From contig NC_050098.1 in NCBI RefSeq assembly GCF_902167145.1, positions 131,328,207-131,392,206 of the forward strand: 64,000 nt of DNA, given 5' to 3'. Below, one piece after another: positions 20,109 through 32,253 of this stretch; the first letter of the stretch is position 1; each line of letters begins with the position of its first letter. A model generated the notes under the pieces. It did no database searches and had not been told where the DNA came from. It saw nothing but the letters and a program-made list of their open reading frames with translations. This stretch comes from Zea mays (Eukaryota > Streptophyta > Magnoliopsida > Poales > Poaceae). A program made the position numbers and the translations under genes.

Positions 20109-23100
20109 TGTAATACCCAAATTTGTAAAAGCATAAGAACTAAGATTATTCTCCCTATATGTGTTGCCTTTACTCATTGGTACATGTGAATAACCACATT
20201 GAAAAGTGAATAATTAACAAGTGGCACATAAACAACTTATGCATCATGTTGGGTCTTATTTGTTTGTGCATTTAAAATAATAATAATATATATAATACTT
20301 GAGTGAGAGTTTGAAGTTAACAAAAAAAATGCACTTTAGGAAATTGGAAATAATGTATATAAAGCCAGAGAGAAAATACTATGCAAAACAGAATAAATTT
20401 GTAAATAAATAAAATTTATTCATACTATGTTCAGAGGAATAGAACATATAAATTTGAATACGAAAGAGCCACAAAAAGTTCGAATTAAAATTGAACTCAA
20501 ACTGAATTTGAAAGTGAAGGAAATAAGACTAGAAAAAAAAAGAAAACAAGAACTGCTGCACTTGGGCCGAATTAACCTCTGCCGGCCCACCTCCTTTCCT
20601 GTTGTCGCGCTTGCACGTTTGGGCACTCTCACTGACCCTTGGGACCCACGGGTCAGTCCCACACCCCCTTTCTTGGGCGCGCGCGGTGACCCTGTCGAGT
20701 GGGCCCGGCTATCAGTCTCTCAAAACGCGCCCGCCCACTCACCTCACTGCGCCGTTGGGCCCGTGTGTCAGCCGCTCCTCGCGTAGGCCAGGCCATCACG
20801 GACTCCTTCCCTGCAGCGAACGCCGCACATCACCGCGCGGACTCGGTCTCTGTTCATCATCTCCCCCAAATTCGCATCGAGCTCAACAGACCGCGCGCTT
20901 CCTTCGGAACTGCTCCAATTTCCCCCCCCCCTACTCCCCATTAAATAGCGCCGTGTTGAGATCCGCCACCGCCATCGATTCGTGCTGCGTTCATTGGCTC
21001 TGGTCGTGCCCTCGGAGTCCTGTGGAGCAAGGGAGAACCTCGCCGCGGGCTTGCAGATATCGAGGAAGCTCGGGGGACCGCTCGGAGCCGATCAATTGCT
21101 CGCCAAATCCGCCGCGGAGCCGCCGGTCACCATGGGCGGGGGTCTACGCCGCATGAGCACCGGTATGGAAGCTCTCACCAGGATCACCATTTTCCCCTCT
21201 ATGCGATCCAGTCGTTGGTAGGATAGGGGGCACACTGGGTGGGGAACGAGTGTAGCTCCGGCGGCACTGCCGTCGTGCGGGACCGCGGCTCGCCATGGCG
21301 CTCGCCTAGGGATGAAGAAGCTGCATGCGCCGTTGGATGCACAGCGAACGGCTCTGATTAGATCGCGCTTACCGGTTCGTTCTGATTACGCGTCAACCGT
21401 GCGATCAGGATCGGATGGTGGCTACTCGTACTTGGACTCATTAAATCGGGACCGTCGGATTGTCATCTTAGGGTTCGCGCTGTGCGGTTGGTGAGATCTA
21501 ATCTCGTGCGCCCATCTCCGATCGGGCGACTCAGATTTAATGATACCCCTTCGCCCTGTCGTTTTTACACAAGAACCCTCGGAAAACTAAGAAAACAACC
21601 CGCCGTCCACATTCATTATTCACTGAGTCTTAGAAAACTTCGGTTTAGGCCCCTGAATTTTCCAGGATTTGTCGCCCAGTCCAGATAATTAATGAAACAG
21701 GGAAAATCATTTAAAAAAATAGTTTTTAGTACATATTTAAATGCAGAAACTTGTTTAATTTGTAGAAAATTCATATAATGTCCAAATTAGTTCATTCCAA
21801 TTTCTATAATTATATAATATTATTGTTTATCACATAGTACCTCTGGTTTTGACATTAAGTCACATTAAAATTTATATTCTAATTAATCTTATATCAAATA
21901 CATAAAACCTTAGAAAAATCATAACTCATCCGTTTTAACTTCGACTTGATCCGTTCAAGTTGCGTTAGTCTCATAGCGACGCATAGATCATTATTATTCA
22001 GTTTGTTCTTATGTTTGGTGTGATGTTAATTTTTATCTATACCATGTTTGTTTGTATTGCTACGACTAGCGCGAGATTTCGGAGATCTGAAGAATCATCC
22101 TGGTAACTGGAATCTCAAGTCCCAGGCAAGTTGTGCCCTTGTCCACTTTGTACCCAATAATGTTCTTTATAATCATTTACCATGCATAGGTTTAATTTTG
22201 ATGGGACCCAATAGGTCACCCTAGTTTGTTTATCCTGAATACCTTGTTTACCCCTGAATCACTTGGGTAGTTCTGCTACTGCTTGATATGGTTTTGGGTT
22301 AATATTTCATTATATCTATGTTCCAATTATGTTGTTATTTTATTTATGTTCATGACAAGATCATTAAATGTTAATTGGAACATAGAGCTTAACTTGAGAA
22401 ACACGTGCCACCACAAGGGTTTATGGACGCCCTTGGCTGACTAATTAGGAAAGCTAGTGGAGGACTACCTTACCCGAAAGGGGCAAGGGCAGTAGGGGAG
22501 TGGTCAGTGTAGGGAGGCCCTCGGGAGGATTTTGCTGCGATGGCGGTCCTGCAAGGGATTCCTGCATTGGAGCTTCCTATAAACTGTAGCGGGTTTTCTG
22601 AAGCTAGTGGAACTTTGTAAAGGCCTCGTAGTGTTACCCTGCCTCGCCTCCTCGGTAGAGGTGTATGGGAAGTCGCGATCCCTTGGCAGACGGGTAACAT
22701 GACTTGTGGGTAAAGGGTACCACCTCTGCAGAGTGTAAAACTGGTATACTAGCCGAGCTCACGGTCATGAGCAGCTCAGGACTCTCTGATGATTAATTTA
22801 TGGAACTAAATTCAATTTGTCATATGCATTGCATCGCAGGTGATGTTATTACTTTTCTTAATTGGGTTGGTATTTACTTATACTTAGTAACTGCTAATAA
22901 AATTTTGACCAACTTAAAAAGCAATGCTCAGCTCTAACCATCCTCTTTGGTAAGCCTTACACTTCACGTGAGCTCCCACCTTTGGCGAGTTCATGCACAT
23001 TATTCCCCACAACTTGTTGAGCGATGAACGTATGTGAGCTCACTCTTGCTGTCTCACACCCCCCACAGGTCAAGAACATGTACCACAGGATGAGGCGCAT

Positions 23101-23345
23101 GGAGGATGCTGTGATGTGTTCGTGAGAGGTCTAGGCCGTCGTCTCCCAGTCAACTTCGGGTTGTTGGACCGTTGTCTCCATATAATGTAATTATTTATTT
23201 ATTTTGTACAAAACTCCGATTATATAGTAAAGATGTGACATTCGATCCTGTGCCATTATTCATCATATGTGTGAGACTTGGTCCCAGCACACCTGGTGAT
23301 TATGTTCGCGCCCGGGCTTTGGACCCCTAAAACCCGGGTGTGACA
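20109..23345 (+). repeat. 3' LTR of RT5 (3237 bp)
   Basis: About 99% identical to 15571-18809, ending GGGTGTGACA and followed by the right CGTTT duplication at 23346-23350. Confidence 0.95.
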
Positions 23346-23507
23346 CGTTTCATCCTTCGTCATGATCGTCTTCCATTTCAGTCAAGCTTCGTCTTAACCA
23401 TGCTCTTGTATACCCGCAACCTGATTCCGAAGATACCTGCTCGCATACTTGGAAAACATTGTTAAATCATGTTTTTGAGGACCTTCGGAAGCCGAAGGCC
23501 CCCAACA

Positions 23508-23512
23508 CCTAG
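23508..23512. repeat. Right TSD of RT4 (CCTAG)
   Basis: CCTAG directly after CCCCAACA, identical to 8384-8388. RT3 leader sequence continues after it. Confidence 0.95.
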
Positions 23513-23743
23513 ATTATGCCCCATTAAAATGTATCTAGTATCACATATCTATCTTATCTTAGCAAATTCTATCTTATCCTTGGAGATTCATCTTATAAGC
23601 ATAGTTATCCTGACATAGGCACAAAACAATAGATCAAAGCTCTGTCTAAGATCCTTCAGTTTATGACTAGCTACTAGGCTATCTGTGTTGCCTACTAAAT
23701 TATTCCCCTTACAAAACTATCTTATCATATGTCTCTAACTCAT
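23513..23743 (+). other. RT3 leader, right part
   Basis: AT-rich leader continuing RT3 after RT4, with ATCTTATCC-like words as in RT5. No coding. Confidence 0.65.
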
Positions 23744-24806
23744 ATGGTTAATACAAGGAGGGGAGGAGGTGTTGATCTACCCCGCACGAATTCGTCGAAG
23801 AAGGGCTGTAAATAATCGGAACCAGAAAAGAATCCCACGCCAGCTGATGACGTGGTTGCTGCTCAAATGCGACTACTACAACAAATGGCCAACAGAATGA
23901 TAGAAATGCAAGCACAGATTCGGTAAGAACGACAAGAAATGCGTCAAGAACGTCAAGAAATGTGTCAAGAGCGGCAGGAACGACAACAACTACCACCTCC
24001 ACCACCACCAGCTCCGTCTAGGGATAAGCACTGGGAGTTTATGAGTCACAAGCCACCTAAATTCTCTAACTCCTCAAACCCACTATAGGCGACGACTGGT
24101 TAAATTCCATGGAAAAGATGCTCAATATAGCTCATTACACTGACAAGGAGAAAGTACTCTATGCATCGGGTCGCCTTACTGGCCCCGTTGTGAATTGGTG
24201 GGATGCATACTGCACATCACATGCTGCTGCTAACACCATTTCTTGGGCAGAATTCTCCACTCACTTCAGGAATTACCATATTCCTACTGGTCTCATGAAG
24301 ATCAAGAAAAAGGAGTTCCTATCCCTCAAACAGAGAGACATGCCAGTAAGTGAATACAGAGACAAATTCACCCAACTATCTTGATATGCCCCTAGGGAAG
24401 TTGATGATGATGAGAAAAAGCAAGAGTTATTTCTGGAAGGATTGATTATGCCACTCCAATACCAACTAATGTCCCACACATTCCAGTCCTTATAGAGACT
24501 GCTAGACAAGGCTATCGCTCTGGAACACAAGAGAATTGAGCTAGGAGAAAAGAGAAGGGCTACTAACTAGGGACATGATGGAAGTAGTACCCGTCCCCGT
24601 TATACTACACCTCGAGGCACACCAGCTCATGGCAGTTCCAGGCAACGGACTCAATAGACCCAATCTGGTCCTCCTCAAGCAAACACCCCGGCAGGACCTG
24701 TTGCTCCTAATACATCCACAAACAGGTCATGCTTCAAATATGGACAGGTCGATCATTATGCCAACTACTGTCCCAATAGGGCTGCTTATACCACTCCAGC
24801 TCCTAT
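23744..24806 (+). pseudogene. gag: RT3 gag, heavily broken
   Basis: The frame opens MVNTRRGGG at 23744, the usual N-terminus style of grass Tekay-type gag. A QERQEM-type repeat, a proline run and the retrotransposon gag domain follow (24109-24384: LYASGRLTGPVVNWWDAY, EFSTHFRNYHIP, EFLSLKQRDMPVSEYRDKF). Later frames carry a zinc-knuckle remnant CFKYGQVDHYANYC in which the second cysteine is tyrosine. Several in-frame stops (for example after GCK, QIR and FTQLS) and a shift near 24090 inactivate it. It is cut at 24806 by RT6; no pol is seen. Confidence 0.85.
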
Positions 24807-25012
24807 TGTAACACTCCAAAATCGTATCTTGGTGAGTTAAGAAAATTTCCTAAAGATTTAAAATCTCAAGCGTATTATAACAAAGTTATGAATTGAGACT
24901 TTCATCCCTAAAATTTAATAAATAGTAAATATAAAATGTTGGCTACATAAAAACTATAATAAATAGGATAGTGAGTTATTCTATATAAATTACTCCTATT
25001 AGGTATATACAA
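24807..25012. mobile_element. RT6: start of an unidentified LTR, cut by RT7
   Basis: An AT-rich 206-bp stretch starts TGTAACACTCC, a typical gypsy LTR start, exactly where RT3 gag homology ends. RT7 begins at 25013. The rest of this LTR should lie right of RT7, outside the window. Identity is not determined. Confidence 0.5.
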
Positions 25013-25703
25013 TGTTGGTTCTTGTTCTCAAATGCTATACATCAAGAACAAAGCAACACAATTGTTAATGATTAAAGACCTTCGTCCTTCGAAACATTAT
25101 CTCCTTTTGGATATAATGATCTTCAGACGAAGGTCATCAAGGACGTACCTTCATCATCTTGGTAAGTAAATAAATATAAATGAAGAAACACGAAATACAG
25201 AAGAAGAATGTAAATAATGATAATATAGCAATAAATTATTTACATTCTTATTTCATTTCATAAACATGAGTAGATGTTCACAATATTTATATTTCATTGA
25301 TACCTTCGGCTTGACAGAAGGTGATAATGTGAGTGACACATGAGCAATTACAATGCAGTGTGAACAGTACGGTATTACTGTTCATCTATTTATAGGCACG
25401 GGACGCAGACCGGGCAAAATTACATTCATGTCCCTGACATTTACTATTAACCATAAGGCAAGCTATCTAGGACTAAGTAGTCTTTTCTCCTTTAGGTTGG
25501 TTGCATCTTTCACCATCGTCATCATGCTAAGCCGAAGCTCCTTCAGCCGCAGCTTCGGAGCTCGTTTGTCCTTCCTTCAAACTGCATCTTCATATCACGC
25601 ACACCTTCATCTCAAAGCCAAAGCCTCCTATAACAGTCTATGTTATACTGAAAACATGTTAGTTAAGTTTTTGAGGACCTTTGGAAGAGGAAGGCCCCCA
25701 ACA
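25013..25703 (-). repeat. 3' LTR of RT7 (691 bp)
   Basis: TGTTGGTTCTTG to GGCCCCCAACA. Same family style as RT4 and RT9 LTRs (CCTTCGTCCTTCG, GAACAGTAC inverted repeat at 25362-25383, CTATTTATAG at 25386-25395). The left terminus has lost the GGGG of its inverted repeat. Confidence 0.9.
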
Positions 25704-25998
25704 GTAGACCCTCGCAGTATTAATTTGTTTTTGTATTAACAAATTCAGACTATGACGTGAACGAAGGCCTTTAGCCGAAGGTCCAAAAAAACACCTTCTC
25801 ATCGCTAGAATAGCGAAAGTCAATGACATGTAGAGCCCACCAAGTTGTAATGCGCTGGGCATATAAATAGGAACCCGTATTGATAGCATTTGACGTGTCA
25901 TTTCAACCGCTTGTGCTATTTTTTCAAGCTTGGATTTTCTTGCTCTGTTAGATTTTGATTGATTTGTGAGCTTCGGCATTTGCACAAGTGCTTACTAG
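25704..25998 (+). promoter_or_regulatory. RT7 purine tract and antisense-gene promoter region
   Basis: Starts GTAGACCCTCGC (a purine tract on the element strand). TATAAATA at 25862-25869 stands 137 bp before the antisense ATG at 25999. GTCCAAAAAAACACCTTCTC is shared with the RT4 upstream region. Confidence 0.7.
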
Positions 25999-26267
25999 AT
26001 GGCTGAAGAGAAGAAGGTTGTTGACCCTGCACTAGCTGGGTCTTACGAGGCTATGGAGAAGACGAACACAGAGAAGATCACCAATGAAATGCTAGCTGGG
26101 TTGTCTGAAGATTCTAGCGATAGCGAAAACTTTGATGTGGAAAGTGGAAACGAAGATGCCGAAGATCGGCCCTGGTGGCCGAGTCATACCATCTTCGGGA
26201 AGTCATCCATCAAGCAAAGTCAGATTGATGCTATGAAAGGGAGATATTTCCGTGATATTTCCATTGT

Positions 26268-26272
26268 GAGGG
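26268..26272. repeat. Left TSD of RT8 (GAGGG)
   Basis: GAGGG before TGTCACACCC; the second copy is at 29930-29934. Confidence 0.93.
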
Positions 26273-29200
26273 TGTCACACCCGGTTTTGGAAGGTAAACC
26301 GAATGCGAACCATGTACGTGCCAGGATCAGAACTCATGTACACAGCGATTACATAATTGGACATCATCGCACAATGCTCGAATTAAATAATGGAATTACA
26401 TCAAGATGTCTGAGACATCCACAGAATCTAATACATATCCTTAGTATTTAACATTAACATCAAAGTGCGGAGTAACGAAACGTAGAAGATAAGCCTACAT
26501 AGGCAACTGACTGGGGGTTTGCCACTAAAGTAAACTAGAACTCGTCGTAGTCCTAGAACTCCTCAAAGTCCTCCATGTTGCCAACATCTCCTCCTGAGCA
26601 CTAAGTACAATGGGGACAACCTGGGGTGGGGTGTGGTTTGTAAAGCAAGGGTGAGTACACATCAACGTACTCAGCAAATGTCCCGTTTGGCTAAAGTGGA
26701 CTAGCTGTATGTGGAGTTAAGGTTAAGCAGTTGCTTTTAGTTGGTCAAGTTTTATTATATAAATAGAGCCAAATTTTAGTAATAAACCAGTTATTACCCA
26801 AAAGTACTCCCTCCAAGAGGATATACTAGAGATCAGATTTATAACCATCATTGCTAATCATCATCATAAAAGTAATCAAAGTTCTTCTAATCAAAGAGGA
26901 TCCCAAGGATGCTCTTAACCATGAGCATGACTGATATATCAGTTTCTAACACTCTACAGAGGTTGCACACTTTACCCACAAGCCGTGATTCCCATTCTAC
27001 CCGGGGTTCTAGCATCCCCATTGATCACTACCAAGGTGACCTAGCAGGGTCTCACTACGTAGCCTTTACAAAGATTTCCCATAGGTCATAGTCGCCTGCT
27101 AGGTTTCTCCAGTTTGATAAACACAGTACATCTCCCCAAAGGAAGGGTGACTAACAAAACCAAATCAAAGAACCTCTGCAACCAGCCTCGGCAGAGCAAG
27201 TACTATGCCCGAACCCCATTGACGGCCCTACGGCGAAGCCAACTACTCCTCTGGTTCCTCTAATTAATCAGCTAAGGGCATCCCATTCCACCCTCATGAT
27301 TGCACTGTTATCTCAAGTTGTCACTCCCCAAACAGGTCCTTACGAAGAGGCACTCTGGAAATAGCCCGAGCCCCCTAATGTAATCACAAGAACCTCATCG
27401 GGATAACATCATCGTATCATAAAAGATCACATCATGTTCATTGATTAAGTTAAAGCAATAGCATAAGCTAACCATGATTAACCCAAAAAGGTAAACAAGG
27501 GTAAGGTAAATACAGACTAGTCAATCCTTAGGTTTCAATAATGTAATGCGGGATAGTAAATTATAAAGTAAAGTAGGACATGATAGATCTAAGGACACTT
27601 GCCTTCACAAGGTTGTTGCTCAGAGGGATCTTTGGCAACACACTTAGGAACCACGAGCTGCTCGTTGTCTAAGTAAAGCAAGCATACATTCAATACATTT
27701 GGAAGGTAAAAATGAACATCACATCAAACATGTACAAACATTGGAACACAACTCAAAAAGAGGTACCACTAAAATAAAGGAGAACAAGATCAAGTTGTAA
27801 AATGGACTAATCTTAATTGGGGATTGATTACTCTCTAAGTGTTGAAACATAACTCAAAAAGGTTAAGTAATAATTACACCAAGAAAAGATTAAATTATAG
27901 CTACTCTCATTTAGGAATTTGATTATCCTTTAAGTGTTATCCATAATTACATACCTAATTCTATTTATTTCATTAAGACCTAAAGGTTAAACCAAAAATG
28001 AATTCATGCAATGCATATCACTAATCTCACAAGATTAAATATAATTTAACTCATAGGATTCTCCTTTTATTTATTTCATTAAATAAATAAATCAACATAT
28101 ACTTTAATCCTATATTCTAAGTGTAAAATTAAAGTATACAGACTACAGTTGGTCATATTTTATTTGAACAGAGAATAATTTTATGAACATTTTGCAATTT
28201 GAACCACTAAATTTGGAGTTCATATGAAAAAGATATGAAATAAACAAGTTTTGAAGTTTAAAATATGAAATTAGGGCTAAATGTGTGATTAAATAAAAGT
28301 ACAGGGGTTTAATTAAAACAAACCAGGGGCCTGCGCGCTGAAATAGAGGACGGCGGGTTAATTTCCTAAAACCAAGGTGCTTCTTAAGCAAAACTTACAC
28401 GCGAAGGGGTACAGGATATCCTTGGCCATCAGATCAGAGATCAGCGGCCCAGATTAGATCGCGCGGGCGCGCGGACGCGGCTGACAAGCGGGGCTAGGGC
28501 ATCAGCGGGCTAGGGCGGGCTGACCAGCCGGGCCCAGAGGCAGAGACGCGGGGGAGGGGGAAGAGAGAGAGGCGGTTGGATCTAGATCGGAGTGCTGGGA
28601 TTAGATCCCCTCGGGTTGAGTCTAAACCGCCCAATCTCGGACGGACACTCGAGATCTAACGGCCAGAGGCGGACATGGGCGCGGTGGCGCCGCTCGGTCC
28701 CGCGGCGAGAGCTCGCCAGAAACGAGGAGGCTGGCCACGGTGGAGCTCCCGGGGCTTGGGGACTAGCCTGGGCGCGATCAGGGCAGTCTGGTGGGTTCAG
28801 CCATGGCCTTCACGCTAGTGCAAGGGCACCAGAGGGCGTAGACCACGGTGGGGCGGGCTAATGGCGGCGCGGGATAGCTCCGGCGAGCAATCACGCGGGC
28901 AACAGAGCAAGGATGACCAAATTAAGGGTACGGGCGGTTTGCGCACCTTGAGGGGAAGCGCTGGAGTCACGAAGCAATTGCGGAGGCGCAGGGACTCGAC
29001 GGGGTGACGGTGGTGGGGCTCCGGCTACCCAAGGATCGCTCCTATGAGCGCGGACCAGACGAAATAGAGAGGGAGAGGGCACACCGAAGGGTGTCCCGAG
29101 CAGCTGACAGCGAGGCGGAGCTCACCGTGGCACTAGACGCGGCGCGGACGCTACGGTGGCTGCAAAACAGGCAGCGGTCGACGGCGGGCGGTGGCGGAGT

Positions 29201-29929
29201 TCTCTGCTTGCGTGGGCAGAGCGAGAGAGAGGGCGAGAGAGTCTGGTAGAGGGCACAAATGAGAGAGGGGAGGTGGGCGAGTAGGGCGCGGGGCTCAAAA
29301 GGGGCGCGGGCGCGAAGACGTGGCTGGAGAACGCACGGTCGTGGGCGCGGGCGCGGCGGGGAGATCGTGGGCGAGAGGTTAGAGACGACTGACAGGTGGG
29401 GACGGCGGGGCAGAGAGAGAGAGAGCAGGCGCGGGGGAAGAGAATGGCGCCGACAGCTCGGCCCCACAGAGCAGCGAGAGAGGGAGCGCGCTCAGGTTTG
29501 CGTCGACAGGCGGGGCCTGCCTGTCAGGCACCGAGGGCGCGCGGGCGCGCGCTCGCGGGCTGGGCTTAGTGGGCCGGTTTGGGCTGAAATAGGTTTTCCT
29601 TTTTCTAGGGATTTTCCAATTGCTTTTCTATTTATTTTCTCTAGGGTTTTCAATTCAAATTCAAATCAAGTTTCAAATCCAAACCAAATCAAATATGTGC
29701 AACAATTCAAAGAATATTTAGGCTCAATATGATGCAACATTCTATGACTCATATGTTTTGGGAAAAATAAAATAAATAATTCTTCACTAATTCAACTAAC
29801 CCCAATTAAAAGAAAAAGAGAGGGAGAAAACTAGGGAGAGAGAGGCTAGAGTGAGATAGAGAAGAGTAACGCCTCAATTTGGATGATCATAAGAAAGAAA
29901 TTTTATACCCCCAAATTCAGGGTGTTACA
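26273..29929 (-). mobile_element. RT8: solo LTR, 3657 bp
   Basis: Begins TGTCACACCCGG and ends GGGTGTTACA with TSD GAGGG on both sides and no internal region, so it is best read as a solo LTR left by LTR-LTR recombination. On the minus strand it starts TGTAACACCC and ends CCGGGTGTGACA, the same termini as RT3/RT5-type LTRs. A GC-rich block at about 28440-29580 corresponds to the CpG-rich block of the RT5 LTR. Open frames in that block have biased composition and no recognisable domain. AT-rich flanks are non-coding. Confidence 0.88.
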
Positions 29930-29934
29930 GAGGG
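29930..29934. repeat. Right TSD of RT8 (GAGGG)
   Basis: GAGGG directly after GTGTTACA; RT7 antisense exon coding resumes here. Confidence 0.93.
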
Positions 29935-30326
29935 CTGGAGGGGACAGCGTCGCCCCTGTGCCCAAAGTAGACGAAGTTGTTGTTTATAGGAGCTTCATGA
30001 AGGCAGGGCTTCGGTTTCCGTTGAGTAAATTTCTGGTTGAAGTGCTAAAGACCTTTGAGATTTTTCTTCATCAAATTACCCCGAAGCTATCATCAGGGTG
30101 GGGATGTTTATTTGGGCCGTGAGGAGCCAGGGACTAGAGCCGAGTGCAAAATGCTTTTGCAACATGCATGAGATGTCCTATGAGACGAAGGCTACCGACA
30201 AGGAGCAGTATCATAATAATTTTGGTTGTTACGGCTTCGTGTCCCGCTCTGATGTAAGCTATCCAGTTCCAACGTTTCGGAAGAGGTGGCCAGGAACCTG
30301 GATGGAAGATTGGTTTTATGTGAAGA

Positions 30327-30331
30327 ATAAC
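30327..30331. repeat. Left TSD of RT9 (ATAAC)
   Basis: ATAAC before TGTTGGGGAC within the RT7 antisense exon; the matching copy is at 58819-58823. Confidence 0.95.
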
Positions 30332-30963
30332 TGTTGGGGACTTGTTCTCAAATGCTATGAGTTAAGAATAAGGCAACACAAAATGTTAATGGTCAAAGAC
30401 CTTCGTCCTTCGAAGCATTATCTCCCTTAGGATATAATGATCTTCAAACGAAGGTTACGAAGGACATGCCTTCATTATATCAGTATGTAATAATGAAAAT
30501 GGAAACATATGAAATATGGAAAATAACATGAACAATTATATTAAATCGTCAGATTATTTATGTTCTCATTATATAATCATAGACAAACATTAATAACAGT
30601 AAATTACATTTGTACCTTCGGCTTGATAGAAGGTATGAGTTCAAGAGTGACGTGTGAATGAATATCAATCAACGTGAACAGTACGGGGGTACTGTTCATC
30701 TATTTATAGGCACGGGACGCAGCCCGGACAAAATTACATTTGTGTCCTTGATAACTAATCATAACCATGACACAAGTTATCATGGACTAAACAGTCTTTT
30801 ACTCTTTAAGTCGGTGCTTCCCTTCGTCTCAAGGCACGTCGTTATGTCGATGCTCCTTGGATTGTAGTTTCGGCATATACTTTTGTGTTGTCTCTGCTTG
30901 CATATCACCCTGCCGAAGGTGTTTTTGCTTGGAGGACCTTCGGCGAAGAAGAAGGCCCCAACA
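30332..30963 (-). repeat. 3' LTR of RT9 (632 bp)
   Basis: TGTTGGGGAC to GGCCCCAACA. TATAAATAG on the minus strand (plus 30700-30709) with GAACAGTAC and GTACTGTTC at 30676-30684 and 30689-30697. Confidence 0.93.
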
Positions 30964-31432
30964 GTAGCCCCTTCGCGGTGCTAGATCGTTTTTCGTAAAG
31001 AGCTTGATCCGTGAAAAATCTCAAAGTCTTCGGAATGCCGAAGGTCCCCAAAACACCTTCCCTGAGCTCGTTGCCGAGAAACGATTAAAATACTCCAAGC
31101 GTTGGGTGGTCCACCGTTCAGCGGACAAGAGTGGTCTGGCAATTCACCTTCCAAGCGCTGAGTGGTCCACCGTTCAGCGGGTGTAGGAAATTTGGCGGTT
31201 CACCTTCCCACCTGCAGCACTATATAAACAGACGGGTTGGTGCAGATTTACCACAACATTCATTGCCATTGCATTGTTGTGTTGTTAAAAAATTTAACCA
31301 TAGCCGAAGCTTTTTCACTGCGCTCTCAAGCGAACACTTCATCATTTAAAGTTAACTTCATCAAAGGAGTGAGCTTTGTCAAAACTGGAAAAAGAAACAT
31401 CAACTTTATAAAAACCGCAAAAAATCCATCAG
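30964..31432 (+). promoter_or_regulatory. RT9 purine tract and antisense-gene promoter region
   Basis: GTAGCCCCTTCGC next to the LTR is the purine tract of the element strand. TATATAAA at 31221-31228 lies 212 bp before the antisense ATG at 31433. A 40-bp segment around GCGTTGGGTGGTCCACCG is partly repeated at about 31100 and 31158. Confidence 0.65.
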
Positions 31433-32248
31433 ATGGTCAGAGCGCGTTCGACTGCAAGGGTGACTCGTGAAGGAGAGGAGACCGAGGCCACCGAGACAAC
31501 ACTAATTTCTGAAGTCATGAGACAGTCGGGTCTAGTTGTGACTGACGAAGGTACCCCTGTTACCGAAACTGAATAGACCGTTGCTGAAGAAGAAGATGTT
31601 GAGGAGGATGAAGAAGATTATAGTATTTTGATCCCATCAAAACCCAGCCATCTAGATTTTGATAAATCTACTGTGTCTGAAGTTGACATGCCCATGATGA
31701 TGAAGCTTGGCTACTTTGGGGAAACTAAAAGGAAACTTGTCTGATTTGCCTGAGAAGAAACCACCCCAGCGCCGAAGGATGATGAAGTAGTGGTTTTCAA
31801 GAGTTTTTTCAGAGTAGGACTGCGACTTCCTTTGAACGAGATGATAGGGGAAGTCTTGTAAAATTTCGAAATATATCTTCATCAACTGACCCCTAACGCC
31901 ATTGTTAGGCTTAGTGTCTTCATCTGGGCCCTCCGAAGCCAAGGGATGAGCCCAGATGTCGAAGCATTATGCCGAGTGCACGAATTGCACTACTAGATGA
32001 AGGCCAGGGCAAACGGTCTTCATGAAATTTTGGTTGCTACAATTTTGTGTATCGCAAGGATACGAAGGCTCCAGTTCTCAGTTACCGCACCAAATGGCCA
32101 ACCAGCTAGAAAGGTGAATGATTTTATATCATGGCTGATGAGAAGAAGAGGGGGAAACTGATGACGATGGTCATGTGCCCGCTGACCTTAAACTTCGGAA
32201 TGACCAGGCCCCTGTGCAACATGCAGCTAGGGTCAGCATGCCAGCTGG

Positions 32249-32253
32249 CCGAG
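32249..32253. repeat. Left TSD of RT10 (CCGAG)
   Basis: CCGAG before TGAGAGCACC; the identical copy is at 41347-41351. Confidence 0.96.

Larger units (their letters stand above)
15571..23345 (+). mobile_element. RT5: non-autonomous element with giant LTRs and a 1.3 kb non-coding interior
   Basis: Complete element of 7775 bp with TSD CGTTT. The LTRs are 3239 and 3237 bp; the internal region is 1299 bp and encodes nothing recognisable. An iMet-type primer site and a polypurine tract are present, so it keeps only cis signals. LTR ends and leader resemble RT3, so it looks like a deletion derivative of an RT3-type gypsy family. I count about 27 substitutions between LTRs (near 0.8%), mostly transitions; at 1.3e-8 per site per year this is about 0.3 million years. 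It is younger than its host RT4, as nesting requires. Confidence 0.93.
8389..23507 (-). mobile_element. RT4: Tat-type Ty3-gypsy element with gag and antisense gene but no pol
   Basis: The element is complete between LTRs with TSD CCTAG, in minus orientation. Its 5' LTR (15044-23507) is split by RT5. A TTGGCGCC primer site lies at its inner edge, followed by gag (14970-13453), a repeat region, an oppositely directed spliced gene (9377-12512), a purine tract and the 3' LTR (8389-9069). There is no protease, reverse transcriptase or integrase between gag and the antisense gene, so it is non-autonomous. The LTRs differ at about 12 of 681 positions by eye (near 1.8%); with 1.3e-8 substitutions per site per year this is about 0.7 million years, an estimate only. 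Confidence 0.92.
15044..23507 (-). repeat. 5' LTR of RT4, split by RT5
   Basis: LTR parts 15044-15570 and 23351-23507 together match the left LTR over its full length. RT5 and its CGTTT duplication lie between them. Confidence 0.93.
5030..24806 (+). mobile_element. RT3: decayed Ty3-gypsy element with ~2.95 kb LTR, interrupted by RT4
   Basis: The element is plus-oriented: 5' LTR 5030-7980, a primer-binding site, 0.4 kb of leader, then RT4 with its target duplication (8389-23512), then leader and a broken gag to 24806. There RT6 begins, and no pol or 3' LTR is visible in the window. LTR ends (TGTAAAGCCC, GGGTGTGATA) and leader match RT5 closely in style, so RT3 and RT5 belong to related families. 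The iMet-type primer site and the gag suggest the Tekay/Del (chromovirus) side of Ty3-gypsy; this is inferred without pol. Confidence 0.75.

Noticed and set aside
29004..29732. Open frames rich in R and G in the RT8 LTR
   Set aside because: High GC content keeps frames open by chance; both strands show such frames and no motif is recognisable.
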